Positions 1 to 9,913 of a DNA stretch of 64,000 nt are shown here, one piece after another. Numbering within the stretch: the stretch's first letter is position 1; the number at the start of each line of letters is the position of its first letter. The stretch covers positions 1 to 64,000 of the forward strand of contig CATKXX010000014.1 in assembly GCA_949840935.1 (NCBI GenBank). Direction: 5' to 3'. This stretch comes from an uncultured Acetatifactor sp. (GTDB lineage: Bacteria; Bacillota; Clostridia; Lachnospirales; Lachnospiraceae). The position numbers and the translations under genes were made by a program. Below the pieces are notes generated by a model. It was not told where the DNA came from and did no database searches. It worked only from the letters and a program-made list of their open reading frames with translations.

Positions 1-122
1 AAAGCATCCAACGGACGCTTGGCCAAATGAAGGGCGCATAGCGGGCTATGTAACCTGAATTTGGCGCAAATATCACGCAAAGTGGGGCGTGCAGATGTCA
101 GGAATGAATTTTCAAACACGCT
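1..122. repeat. Partial copy of dispersed MITE-like repeat (right end; left end lies outside window)
   Basis: Ends ...GCAAAGTGGGGCGTGCAGATGtcaGGAATGAATTTTCAAACACGCTCT, nearly identical to the right end of the repeat at 4365-4522. Confidence 0.75.
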
Positions 123-135
123 CTAGCATAGTGAA

Positions 136-1074
136 TCACCCTTTCAAAGAACCGATCATAACGCCCTTCTCAAAATATTTCTGCATGAAAGCATACAAAA
201 CGACAACCGGGCCTGTGGCAATCACGATGATGCAGTACTTTGCCACCTGTGCGGTCTTGGTGGCCTCCGCAATGGATGCCGCGCTGTCCGCCATGCTCAT
301 CATATAGTCCCCGGATTTGTCCACCTGCAGGGTAGCCAGGATTTCCCTCAGCACCGTCTGCAGGGGGTAGAAGTTCCTGTCCCGCAGATACACAAGGCCG
401 GTAAAGTAATCGTTCCATTTTGCCACACCGTAATAAACCGCCAGTACCGCTATGATGGTCTTGCTCAGGGGCAGTACCACTTTGCTGAAGTAGGCGAAAT
501 GGGACGCGCCGTCCATGGTGGAAGCCTCGTAAAGCTCGTTGGGGATGCTGGTTTGGATAAAGGTTCTCGCGACCATCAGATTCCACACGCTTACGCTTCC
601 CATCAGGATGATCACCAGAGGCGAATTATACAGCCCCAGATCCTTCATCACCAGGAACGTGGGAATCAGGCCGCCGCCGAAAAACATGGTGAAAATAAAG
701 AACAGGTTAAAAATCGCCTTCCCCTTAAATTTCGGCCTGGAAAGCACATACGCCGCCAGCAGCGTGATCATGATGCTCAGCGCAACGCTTGCAAAGGTAT
801 AAAATATGGAATTTGCATAGGAGCGCAGCAGCTCCTTATACTTAAACACCGCCTCATAGCCTCTCATGGAAATTCCCACCGGGTGCCACACCACTTCGCC
901 CCGGACGATGGCGTCGGGATCCGATACGGATGCGATCAGCACCAGGTAGAGCGGATAAAGGATTGCAAACATCACAGCCGCCCAGAAAACCGTATTCACA
1001 ATCCGGAAAACCCGATTGCTCCCGCTGGTCTTTCTTTTTCCCGCTTTCCAGGGCACAATTTCAGTCTTCGCCAT
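136..1074 (-). CDS. Carbohydrate ABC transporter permease (CUT1, YtcP/AraQ-like)
   Basis: 312 aa multi-TM protein; EAA-type loop NELYEASTMDGASHFAYFSKVVLPLSKTIIAVL. Confidence 0.9.
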   Translation of the reverse strand: MAKTEIVPWKAGKRKTSGSNRVFRIVNTVFWAAVMFAILYPLYLVLIASVSDPDAIVRGEVVWHPVGISMRGYEAVFKYKELLRSYANSIFYTFASVALSIMITLLAAYVLSRPKFKGKAIFNLFFIFTMFFGGGLIPTFLVMKDLGLYNSPLVIILMGSVSVWNLMVARTFIQTSIPNELYEASTMDGASHFAYFSKVVLPLSKTIIAVLAVYYGVAKWNDYFTGLVYLRDRNFYPLQTVLREILATLQVDKSGDYMMSMADSAASIAEATKTAQVAKYCIIVIATGPVVVLYAFMQKYFEKGVMIGSLKG

Positions 1075-1204
1075 AACTCATCATTCCTCCTTCTGTCTTT
1101 CGGATATTTTCTGTCCTTCTATTTCTTTTTTATTCTGTCTTTTTTATTCTGCCCAACTATTTCGTCCTGGCTTTTCCGCCTTTCCCTGACTTCTGTCTTT
1201 ATCA

Positions 1205-1286
1205 GGACTTCTGTCCCTGGCCTGGCTTTTGTCTTGGTCCTGGCTTCCGTACTTGCTCTGGCTTCCGTACTTGCCCTGGCAGAAAT
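1205..1286. repeat. 18-bp minisatellite, about 3-4 units, between the two permease genes
   Basis: CTGGCTTTTGTCTTGGTC / CTGGCTTCCGTACTTGCT / CTGGCTTCCGTACTTGCC / CTGGCAGAA read directly. Confidence 0.75.
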
Positions 1287-1287
1287 A

Positions 1288-2265
1288 TCAGAACAGACCC
1301 ACTTCCGTGGTCTTCTTTGAAATTCTATTGACTGTGATGATCAATATAAAGTTGATGATATTGATAAACAGGCCTATGGCCGCGGTATAGGAAAACTGTC
1401 CGCTTCCCAGCCCCACATTATAAACATACACGCCAATGATGTCGGAAGTGGGAATATTTCCTGCCGTCTGCATGACCAGCGCTTTCTCCGTATTACTGTT
1501 CAGCAGCTTACCGCAATCCAGGACAAGAACCATCATGATCGTCGGGAGCAGACTTGGTATGTCTATGTAGCGGATTTTCTGCCAGATGCTGGCTCCGTCT
1601 ATCTCCGCCGCCTCATACAGCGACTGATCCACCCCCGCCAGGGCTGCAATAAAGAGGATGGTACTATATCCCGCATTCTGCCAGATACTGGATATGATGT
1701 AAATAGGCCGGAACGCTGAAGCGCTGGACATATAATCCACCGCGTTCTGACCAAACCACCCGCGAACCGTATTTAAAATACCGCTGGTGGGCGACAGGAA
1801 GATGTAAAGCATACCTGCAAGCACCACGGTAGAAATGAAATACGGCACATATATACTTGTCTGGATTCCCTGCTTGATCTTGTCATTCCTGATCTGATTC
1901 AGCATGATTGCCATGATAATGGGAACCGGAAAGCTGAAGATCAGATTTTCCACATTCAAAACCAGCGTGTTGACAAGAAGCCTCTTGAAATAATAGGCGT
2001 TAAAAAATGTGGTGAAATGTTTGAATCCCGCCCACGGGCTTCCCGCAATTCCGTCCACTGCCCTGTAGTCTTTAAAGGCAATCTGGATTCCATACATCGG
2101 CAGGTAATGAAATACCAGGAAGAAAATCACCGCCGGAAGAATCATTACATAGAGCTGCCAGTTGTTTTTCAGGTAATTCTTAGAATATTTACTTTTGTGT
2201 GTTCCCGGCACATTCTGCACATTACTTTTTTTCGTGCTGATCGACTTTACGTCTTTCATAAACAA
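1288..2265 (-). CDS. Carbohydrate ABC transporter permease (LplB/UgpA-like)
   Basis: 325 aa; EAA loop QSLYEAAEIDGASIWQKIRYIDIPSLLPTI. Confidence 0.9.
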   Translation of the reverse strand: MFMKDVKSISTKKSNVQNVPGTHKSKYSKNYLKNNWQLYVMILPAVIFFLVFHYLPMYGIQIAFKDYRAVDGIAGSPWAGFKHFTTFFNAYYFKRLLVNTLVLNVENLIFSFPVPIIMAIMLNQIRNDKIKQGIQTSIYVPYFISTVVLAGMLYIFLSPTSGILNTVRGWFGQNAVDYMSSASAFRPIYIISSIWQNAGYSTILFIAALAGVDQSLYEAAEIDGASIWQKIRYIDIPSLLPTIMMVLVLDCGKLLNSNTEKALVMQTAGNIPTSDIIGVYVYNVGLGSGQFSYTAAIGLFINIINFILIITVNRISKKTTEVGLF

Positions 2266-2783
2266 CCCCCTTTTCTCTTTTGAGTACCACCGGAAATTTC
2301 CTGCGTCAGAATTCCCGGCTTCACTCTTTTTTGGTCTTCGCTTATTCCGCTTCCACAGCCGCGTTTCAGTATTAATGCAATTGTTTTTCGCCCTTCCTGT
2401 ATTTTATTATAATGGCTGCGACCTTCCGCGCCATGGACTTATCCGTGTACCAACCTGTAAAAATCCGACTTGCTATATACCCGCATTCAGAATACATTTC
2501 AATCAGTTTACCAATTCCCGCATGTTTTGTGTTATAATGTTTTGTGTCATAATATTTTGCATGATCTGTTTACGCCTTATCTTTATGAATCGCAGGGAGT
2601 AGAGATTGCATGAAGCAACTCCGAAATTGATACCGTATTCATGAATACCGGTCTTCTGCCGATGTGGTGCATAGGGGCGATTGATCTGCCTTACACAATG
2701 GAAGAAGCACATTCCATGGATAAAAAACCATTCTGACAGTAAAAGCTTGGAGCAAAATCAGGCAGTATATGGAGGTATAACGT

Positions 2784-3233
2784 ATGCAGAGAACAGAAAA
2801 TGTCGAATTAACGGTCTTATGCCTGATTCATCAAAATGATAAATACCTTCTACAAAACAGATTAAAGGATGACTGGAAAGGTTTGACTTTGCCCGGAGGG
2901 CATATTGAAAAAAATGAGTCTATTATAGATGCTGTCATTCGGGAAATGAAAGAGGAAACAGGACTTGATATTCGGAATCCAAGATTATGTGGAATCAAAC
3001 AGTTTCCCATAGAGAATGGGCGGTACATTGTATTTTTATTTCATACAGACGAATTTTCCGGAGAAGTGACATCATCAGAGGAGGGAGAAATGATTTGGGT
3101 AAAAAAGTCGGAACTGCCAAGGATGAATACTGTAAATGACTTACCGCCACTTCTTCAAGTGATGGAAGATGATAATTTAACGGAATTTCAATATGTAATC
3201 AAAAACGGTAAATGGAATATGATTATTAAATGA
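2784..3233 (+). CDS. NUDIX hydrolase (8-oxo-dGTP diphosphatase-like)
   Basis: Nudix box: GGHIEKNESIIDAVIREMKEETGL. Confidence 0.92.
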   Translation: MQRTENVELTVLCLIHQNDKYLLQNRLKDDWKGLTLPGGHIEKNESIIDAVIREMKEETGLDIRNPRLCGIKQFPIENGRYIVFLFHTDEFSGEVTSSEEGEMIWVKKSELPRMNTVNDLPPLLQVMEDDNLTEFQYVIKNGKWNMIIK

Positions 3234-4366
3234 AAAGAATCTTCTTATCAATGCTGCCGCCTATGAAGATATGCAGGATTACAACAGGAAGTTTGCAAAT
3301 GGAGAAAAAATCAGAGAGAAAATATTATATAGATAATTTAAGATGGTTGGCGATCCTGCTGCTTTTTCCATTCCATGCGGCGCAGATTTGGAGTGGAGGC
3401 GAATACAGTGGGTTTTACATATGGTCACATACAAGCACCCCTCTTTATGTTTTTTCAACTGCTGTGTATCCGTGGTATATGACCCTTTTGTTTGCTATTG
3501 CAGGTATGAGCTGTAAATATTCTCTTCTGAAAAGGACAGACAGACAATTTGTTGTGGAGCGGATAAAGAAATTAATCATTCCGTTTTTCTTTGGGCTGCT
3601 GACGCTTGTTCCTGTAATGACCTATACTGCAGAAGTATTTTTTAATGAGTATACAGGCTCTTACTGGCAGCAATATGAATTGTTTTTTACAAAGGAAACT
3701 GATTTAACAGGATATCATGGAGGTTTTACCCCTGGGCATCTTTGGTTTTTGCTTTATTTGTTTGTTATTTCCCTGACTGCGCTGCTGATTGTACGCCTGC
3801 AAAAGAAGTGTTTACCGGAATTTAGAGCTGGCAGCCTTTCCTATTTCTTCATTATCTTGCTATTCATACCGGAGTGGCTTTGCCTGTATATCCTGAATAT
3901 AGGCGGGAAAAGCTTAGGGCAATTTATGATACTGTTTTTGTTCGGATACTATATCCTTTCGGAAGAAAGTATTCTGCAAAAACTACGGCAGTACCAGTAT
4001 GTAAGCCTGGCGATCTGCATCCTGTCAGGCAGCCTGTACACCTTTCTGTACTGTTTTGAAAATATCCGAAACGTGTGGATGACCGGACTCTATATTTTTT
4101 TCGGCTGGATGGGAATTATTACGTTGCTTGGTATAGGGCAGTCAAAACTGGACTTTCATAACCGGGTCAGCATTTATTTAACCCAGGCATCTTTCCCTGT
4201 TTACATTCTCCATATGCCAATTCTGGTCGTGGCAGGCTTTTTCGCCTTGAAATTGCCTGTTGGTACTGCAGGGCAATTTTTATTGATTGTATTGATTTCG
4301 TCTATAGCAACATTTTTAGGATATGAAATCGTAAAAAGAATACCTGTTTTACGGTTTTTTTTATAG
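3230..4366 (+). CDS. Acyltransferase 3 family membrane protein (start may be the internal Met at about 3302)
   Basis: KKSERKYYIDNLRWLAILLLFPFHAAQIW plus multiple TM segments, typical of acyltransferase 3. Confidence 0.85.
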   Translation: MKRIFLSMLPPMKICRITTGSLQMEKKSERKYYIDNLRWLAILLLFPFHAAQIWSGGEYSGFYIWSHTSTPLYVFSTAVYPWYMTLLFAIAGMSCKYSLLKRTDRQFVVERIKKLIIPFFFGLLTLVPVMTYTAEVFFNEYTGSYWQQYELFFTKETDLTGYHGGFTPGHLWFLLYLFVISLTALLIVRLQKKCLPEFRAGSLSYFFIILLFIPEWLCLYILNIGGKSLGQFMILFLFGYYILSEESILQKLRQYQYVSLAICILSGSLYTFLYCFENIRNVWMTGLYIFFGWMGIITLLGIGQSKLDFHNRVSIYLTQASFPVYILHMPILVVAGFFALKLPVGTAGQFLLIVLISSIATFLGYEIVKRIPVLRFFL

Positions 4367-4522
4367 CGTGTTTGAAAATTGCTTTCTGTCAGCTGTGCGT
4401 CACAATTTGCGGCAGATTTGACCCGAATGAGGGAGGCGTAGTGGGCTGCGTTGACCGAACGAGGGGCAAAGATATCGCAAAGTGGGGCGTGCAGATGGCG
4501 GGAATGAATTTTCAAACACGCT
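4365..4522. repeat. MITE-like 158-bp repeat with perfect 16-bp terminal inverted repeats
   Basis: AGCGTGTTTGAAAATT ... AATTTTCAAACACGCT; second copy of the element at 1-122. Confidence 0.8.
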
Positions 4523-4616
4523 CTGAGAATGACGAAGCAGGAACAGCCGCCATACATCACCCCACCGCCGCCGACAAAATGATAAAAGTACGGAAAACGA
4601 AACCACATATTTACCC

Positions 4617-4658
4617 TTGACAATACAGTGAAGTAAGCATATAATGAACATTGTTCAT
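4617..4658 (+). promoter_or_regulatory. Sigma-A type promoter with overlapping palindromic operator for the TetR gene
   Basis: TTGACA (4617-4622), 17-bp spacer, TATAAT (4640-4645); perfect inverted repeat ATGAACATTGTTCAT at 4644-4658. Confidence 0.8.
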
Positions 4659-4675
4659 ATTGAGGTGATCATTTC

Positions 4676-5233
4676 ATGAATACTGTTGTAACGTCAAAAG
4701 ATGAGATTTTAAAAGCCAGCCGTGAATTGATACGGCTGCAGGGCTGGCCTGCTGTCAATATACGCTCGGTTGCCGCCGCCTGCGGGGTATCCGTGGGATC
4801 GATCTACAACTATTTTGATTCCAAGGCAGCGCTGGTGGAAGCCACGGTAGAGAGTATCTGGTGTGAGATATTTCACCGTTCAGAAGATGGGTGCGTATTT
4901 CAGGATACCCAGGCCTGCATTCTCTGGCTGTATGGGCGGATGGAATACGGCTGCAGGCAGTACCCCGGATTCTTCACGCTGCATTCCCTGGGTTTCATGC
5001 AGGAGGAAAAATTGGACGGGAAACGACGGATGCAGCAGACCTGGCAGCACATTTTGGAAGGTTTGTGTTCTGTTCTAAAGCAGGATGCCAATATCCGGCC
5101 CGATGCCTTTACAGAGCAGTTTACAGTAGAGAATTTTGCAAATATCCTGTTTTCCCTGATGCTGTCCGCTTTGCTGCGGCAGGATTATGATTCCAATCCT
5201 GTGCTGGAGATTGTCCGCAGGATTCTTTATTAA
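4676..5233 (+). CDS. TetR/AcrR family transcriptional regulator
   Basis: N-terminal HTH: LIRLQGWPAVNIRSVAAACGVSVGSIYNYFDSKAALVEA. Confidence 0.9.
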   Translation: MNTVVTSKDEILKASRELIRLQGWPAVNIRSVAAACGVSVGSIYNYFDSKAALVEATVESIWCEIFHRSEDGCVFQDTQACILWLYGRMEYGCRQYPGFFTLHSLGFMQEEKLDGKRRMQQTWQHILEGLCSVLKQDANIRPDAFTEQFTVENFANILFSLMLSALLRQDYDSNPVLEIVRRILY

Positions 5234-5301
5234 AATACCCACTTAGCTGTGGGAATTTTTATCCCGGAAATTGAACAGCGTTCACCCAAGGAGGTATGAG
5301 C

Positions 5302-5754
5302 ATGAAAGTAAAACGGAATACCCTGCTGTTTCTCGCCTGCCTGGTATGGAGTGCGGCGGGTTTCAACATCCTTCGTATCGGCCTGGTATCCTATCCCCCC
5401 TATCGCACTGTGTTGAATTACCTGCTGTCGGTGCTGGTATTTGCCGTGTTTCAAAAATTTATTTTTGGAAAGCTGGTCAAAAAGCACACTGCCAGAATCA
5501 TCGCTTACCCGGAGGAGCGGCAATTCTTTCTCAAATTCTTTGACGGGAAATCGTTTGTTATCATGGCAGTCATGATGACAGGTGGGATTGTCCTGCGGAC
5601 AGGCAGGCTTGCACCAGAACGATTTATTGCGGTATTCTACACCGGCCTGGGCGCTTCGCTTCTGCTGGCGGGCTTGCTGTTTGGCTGCAATTTTGTCAGG
5701 GCGGTATTTGCTCCTGATAAAGCGCAAAATAATACAGAGAGTAAAGGAGAATAA
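5302..5754 (+). CDS. Small membrane protein of unknown function (TetR operon)
   Basis: 150 aa with hydrophobic segments; co-directional between the TetR gene and the next membrane protein. Confidence 0.7.
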   Translation: MKVKRNTLLFLACLVWSAAGFNILRIGLVSYPPYRTVLNYLLSVLVFAVFQKFIFGKLVKKHTARIIAYPEERQFFLKFFDGKSFVIMAVMMTGGIVLRTGRLAPERFIAVFYTGLGASLLLAGLLFGCNFVRAVFAPDKAQNNTESKGE

Positions 5755-5757
5755 ACT

Positions 5758-6423
5758 ATGCAGGCAATCATGGAAACCTTATTTGACATTGTCTATCTGA
5801 TCTCTGTCATCACCATCGGTATTTTGATGATCCGGGGCAGTAAGGGGAATCGCCAATTCCTGCTGTTTGGCTGGATGGCAGTGGTGTTGGGGGCGGGGGA
5901 TTCCTTCCACCTGGTTCCCCGCGCCCTGGCTCTTTGCACGACAGGGCTGGAAAATTATACTGTCCCTCTGGGGCTTGGTAAATGGATCACCTCGGTGACA
6001 ATGACCATTTTCTATGTGCTGCTCTATTACGTCTGGCGGCTGCGATATCAGATTAAGGGCCAGGCAAGCCTGACCGCCGCTGTATACGGGCTGGCCGGTG
6101 TGCGGATTGCCTTGTGCATGATGCCTCAGAACCAATGGCTCAGCGCCGAAGCGCCTGTCTCATGGGGCATCTACCGCAACATCCCCTTTGCCTTGCTGGG
6201 GCTCTTGGTGATCGTACTTTTCTACCTCAGTGCAAGGGAGTGTGGGGATAAAGCCTTCCGCTGGATGTGGCTGACCATCGTGCTCAGCTTTGGATTCTAT
6301 ATCCCGGTGGTACTGTGGGCTGACGCCATTCCAATGATCGGGATGCTGATGATCCCCAAGACCTGTGCCTATGTGTGGACGGTGCTGATTGGATATTTTT
6401 CCATGAAACAGGAAAGCAATTAA
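5758..6423 (+). CDS. Multi-TM membrane protein of unknown function
   Basis: 221 aa polytopic hydrophobic profile; starts 4 nt after the previous ORF. Confidence 0.75.
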   Translation: MQAIMETLFDIVYLISVITIGILMIRGSKGNRQFLLFGWMAVVLGAGDSFHLVPRALALCTTGLENYTVPLGLGKWITSVTMTIFYVLLYYVWRLRYQIKGQASLTAAVYGLAGVRIALCMMPQNQWLSAEAPVSWGIYRNIPFALLGLLVIVLFYLSARECGDKAFRWMWLTIVLSFGFYIPVVLWADAIPMIGMLMIPKTCAYVWTVLIGYFSMKQESN

Positions 6424-6430
6424 GGAGATA

Positions 6431-6725
6431 CATTCTCATTGCTTTCTGCTGGGAATGGCGTTTTTCCTGCTGTTACTCCTGTTGGATAAGAATTTTTCCT
6501 TTACCGGCGCGAAAACCGGGCGGGTACTGGCGGCCTGCCATATCGGCCTGAACCTGACTGCTGTGATGCTCATGGTGCGGGTATGTCACTGGTGCTGGAA
6601 ACCATGCTTTCTTCCGGCATGAATGCGCAATCTCCGGTGTTGCCGGGATTGCGCATATCATCCTGGGAGCCAGCCTGATAATCCTGCTGGTGCAGATCAG
6701 GCAGAGTGTATTGGCGGTGAATGAC
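6431..6725 (+). pseudogene. Decayed DUF2871-like membrane protein
   Basis: HSHCFLLGMAFFLLLLLLDKNFSFTGAKTGRVLAACHIGLNLTAVMLMVR / GMSLVLETMLSSGMNA / ISGVAGIAHIILGASLIILLVQIRQSV recovered only by joining three frames; no N-terminus. Confidence 0.6.
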
Positions 6726-6810
6726 TGAATTAATATTTGAGCGGCATTTACCTCACTCTCCACATAAGAGTGAATCACCTCTGCCTCGTCATACAGCACC
6801 ATCATGCTAA

Positions 6811-8323
6811 CTATGACCTCCTCTTTTCTTTAGATAAACCAGGCACATAGTAATTCTCTATCGCTCCCTTGGTTACAGCTTTTGTAACTGCATCCAAGAA
6901 TTTTTTTCTATCTGGTACACATATCTCATACAGTGTATTATCTCTCGTATTCCACAATATTCCTTTTCGCAAATTCATTGCAACCATATAACTGGCACAC
7001 TGCAAAAAGTGTTCATGTGTCAATTCTGATACGAATTTTAATTCATATACAATATCATCCTTAACCATGTCAGCAAATCCTTTAGCCGAAAACTGGACTT
7101 CCCGGTTTTTCCGATCCCCAAAATCAATCTGGCACTCGACCTGCGCATCCTCACTGCCATGAAATCTGCTTCTAAGCCTCGCCTTTATCAATTCCCTTTC
7201 TTCATCATTGACAAATTGAGTAATAACTTGTGTTCTGTATCTTTTTTGCTTCGTTTCCAATGAAACTAAAAATAATATTTTCTGGTCCAGGGAACTGTTT
7301 CTGACTGATTTGGTATATAATCTTGCCAATTCAGGGTTTAATAATATTTTTAATTTGATAGCTGCGTCTATCTGGTAATTATCAAAAAAGACTGCTTCCT
7401 GATATATCCCAATACAAGGTGATAAGTCAATCAGGCCATCCGAACTCTTAATATTAATGACTGATCCATCCTCTGGTGTCCTCTTACTGATTTTCAGCTG
7501 TGAAAAACAATTCTCCACATCTTCCTTGTACTTGAAATCAAACATTTCGCTAATATCCAAATCTTCAAACTTATGATTCGTTGTCACGAAAGTCGAAAGA
7601 GTTTTTTCTGATAACATGGCTTCTTCCGGCTTCACAAAAATAATGCGGTTTTTTCCCCTGCTGGCTGCTACACAAAATATATTTCTCAAAATGGCATACG
7701 ACTGCTGTGACTTTGAAATCCTTACTTTCCAGTAGCTTTCCGTAAAATCAAAGATAACGCAAATTTTTCTTTCCAAACCTTTGCTGCTGTTATTCACTCC
7801 CTTTATTTGTTTTTTCCACACCCTTCCAAGCATGGAGGCCAAACCATCAGATAAACGAAATTTTCTGTTCCATATCACCAACTGCAATTATCTGTATGTC
7901 TGGATTACTTTCCTTTACCATTTCCAACAGCTGGGCCAATTCCTGTTCAATATCCTGATATTCATCTATAATCAAAACGTCATATTTCCCGATGGATGGT
8001 CTTTCCCTGATAAATGTCTGTATAAGATCAGAAATGCCTACCGACATGCCGCTTCTTTTTAAAAGCATATATGCAAATCCATGATAATTCGTAACAGTAA
8101 CGTTTTTCCTGTTTATCTTCGCTTTTGCATCTAATTTTAAAAGTTTATTATACGTCAGATACAAAACTCTTTTGCTACCCGGTAACTCGTTACACAGATT
8201 CTGAATAGCTGTCGTTTTACCGCTGCCAATACAAGCGTCCACAAGAATATTTTTTCCCTGCAATGCTTTCTCTATAAATAACTGTTGCTCGCCTGATAAC
8301 TTTAAAGCCAGTGATACACTCAT
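6811..8323 (-). pseudogene. Remnant of UvrD/Rep-like helicase with C-terminal PD-(D/E)XK-like domain
   Basis: Walker A DACIGSGKTTAI and DEYQD in ORF 7847-8365, helicase motif VI VAASRGKNRIIFV in ORF 6811-7887 in another frame; the region between the DEYQD motif and motif VI is mostly missing. Confidence 0.7.
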
Positions 8324-8395
8324 ATAAAAATTCCCCCTTTTTATCATTTGATTTACTATTTGCATTACTTCTTTTTACGCAATAAATATAATTCA

Positions 8396-9845
8396 TTACA
8401 TTTCCTTCCACAATCGATATATTCTTGTCTTATTTCTTCCTATCGTTTCGACATCATCCATCGCAGAAAGTATCTCTCTCGTCCTTGCCATACTCAGGCC
8501 TAATAATTCTGCTATTTCTCTGGCTTTTGCTGTTTCATGCATTTGCAAATATAATCTGATTTTTTCCTGATTATTCCTTGTTTTTATCGCTTGTTTTCTA
8601 TCGCTTGTTTTTTTATAAATTTTAATGTCAGCGATGTTCTGTCCGGATCAAAGCTTTCCTTTATGTCAGGTTCTTCCCACTCTTCATCTTCCCATATGTT
8701 AAAAATATTAGGCACTCCGCTTCCTGCATGCTCACCAATATCTATCAGGTTAAACATTTTCATCAGGCTCTTATTTCTTGGGTCGGACTTTCCCCCTCTG
8801 CGCATCTGCTCTTTCCCAAGTCTGATATAGCCGGGATTCTCAAATACAATTTTATCTTCCATCTTCATAATGAGAATGCCATATTTCCCATAAAAATCCG
8901 TATTGATAATGCAATTTGCCAACGCTTCTCTCAGCGCCTTTGAACCGGCGTATCATCAACCCGGAAACCGCCCTGCATTTTAAATGGCACTTTAATATCT
9001 TTTATCATCTTATTGTATACACGAAAATAAAAATCAAATACATTCCCTGACCATTCACCGGACGAAGACTAAAGCCTGTCCGTCCATCTGAGCACTGTAT
9101 CCGGATTTTCTCTGTAATCTAAAAAATACTCCGGAAAATATCTTACAATATCGTATTCGTTTCCAAACATCAGCATTCCGGCTGCAGTGGGATGAAGCCT
9201 CTTATCATCTTTAGAAAAGCCAGCTGCCCCAATCACTCTGAGGTACTCATTGTCATCCAGTCTCTCAAAAGGGTGCCCTGGCTTAAAAGACTTATGACTG
9301 TTACGATAACCGCGGATGGAGTCCTGATTCAAATCTTCAATTTCAGCCTCCTCAAGCACTTCCATATCCATGGTTTCCTCTGCCTGATCCCTCAACATTG
9401 TTTTGACCTGTAGTCTGGTACAATGATAATCCCCTTCCCAATTTCTGCGGAAAGTTCCTCCAAACAGATCATCGTTGATGTATACCGGCTTTTGCTCCCG
9501 CTTTGCACCCGGCACCCAGATTACCATGATCACATCATCTGTACCAGACACTGAGAAAGTTTTCACGTCATCGTCTTTCAAAAGGTTGATGCTCACCTTT
9601 TTACGGTTGTTAATCGTATTCCAAAAATCCTTCTTCAATCTTGTCGCATTTTTCAGCCCAGTTGTATGCCAATTGCCTGATTTATCCTCTTTTACCCCAA
9701 GAATAATAACGCCGCCATAGCAATTGGCAAAAGCAGAGTAGGTCTCCCACAGGCTATTCGGAAGTCCACCTTCTGCTTTTTTAACTTCCCTGCGATTATC
9801 TTCTTTGTAGGAATCAAATTTTGCCAATTCAAATAATTCCTCCAT
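8396..9845 (-). pseudogene. Decayed AlbA_2 / RecG-C-terminal-like (HATPase_c_4) protein with winged-helix tail
   Basis: ORF 9069-9845 (ANCYGGVIILGVKED) stops at TAG; homology continues as SSSGEWSGNVFDFYFRVYN...DDTPV then shifts frame into ALREALANCIINTDFYGKYG (ORF 8584-8922), then a wHTH tail in a third frame. Confidence 0.75.
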
Positions 9846-9913
9846 ATTTGCTCCTTAAAAATTATTTTGAAATCTAAATTTTCCGTTAAAATTCTTTGCA
9901 TATCACCAGAATG

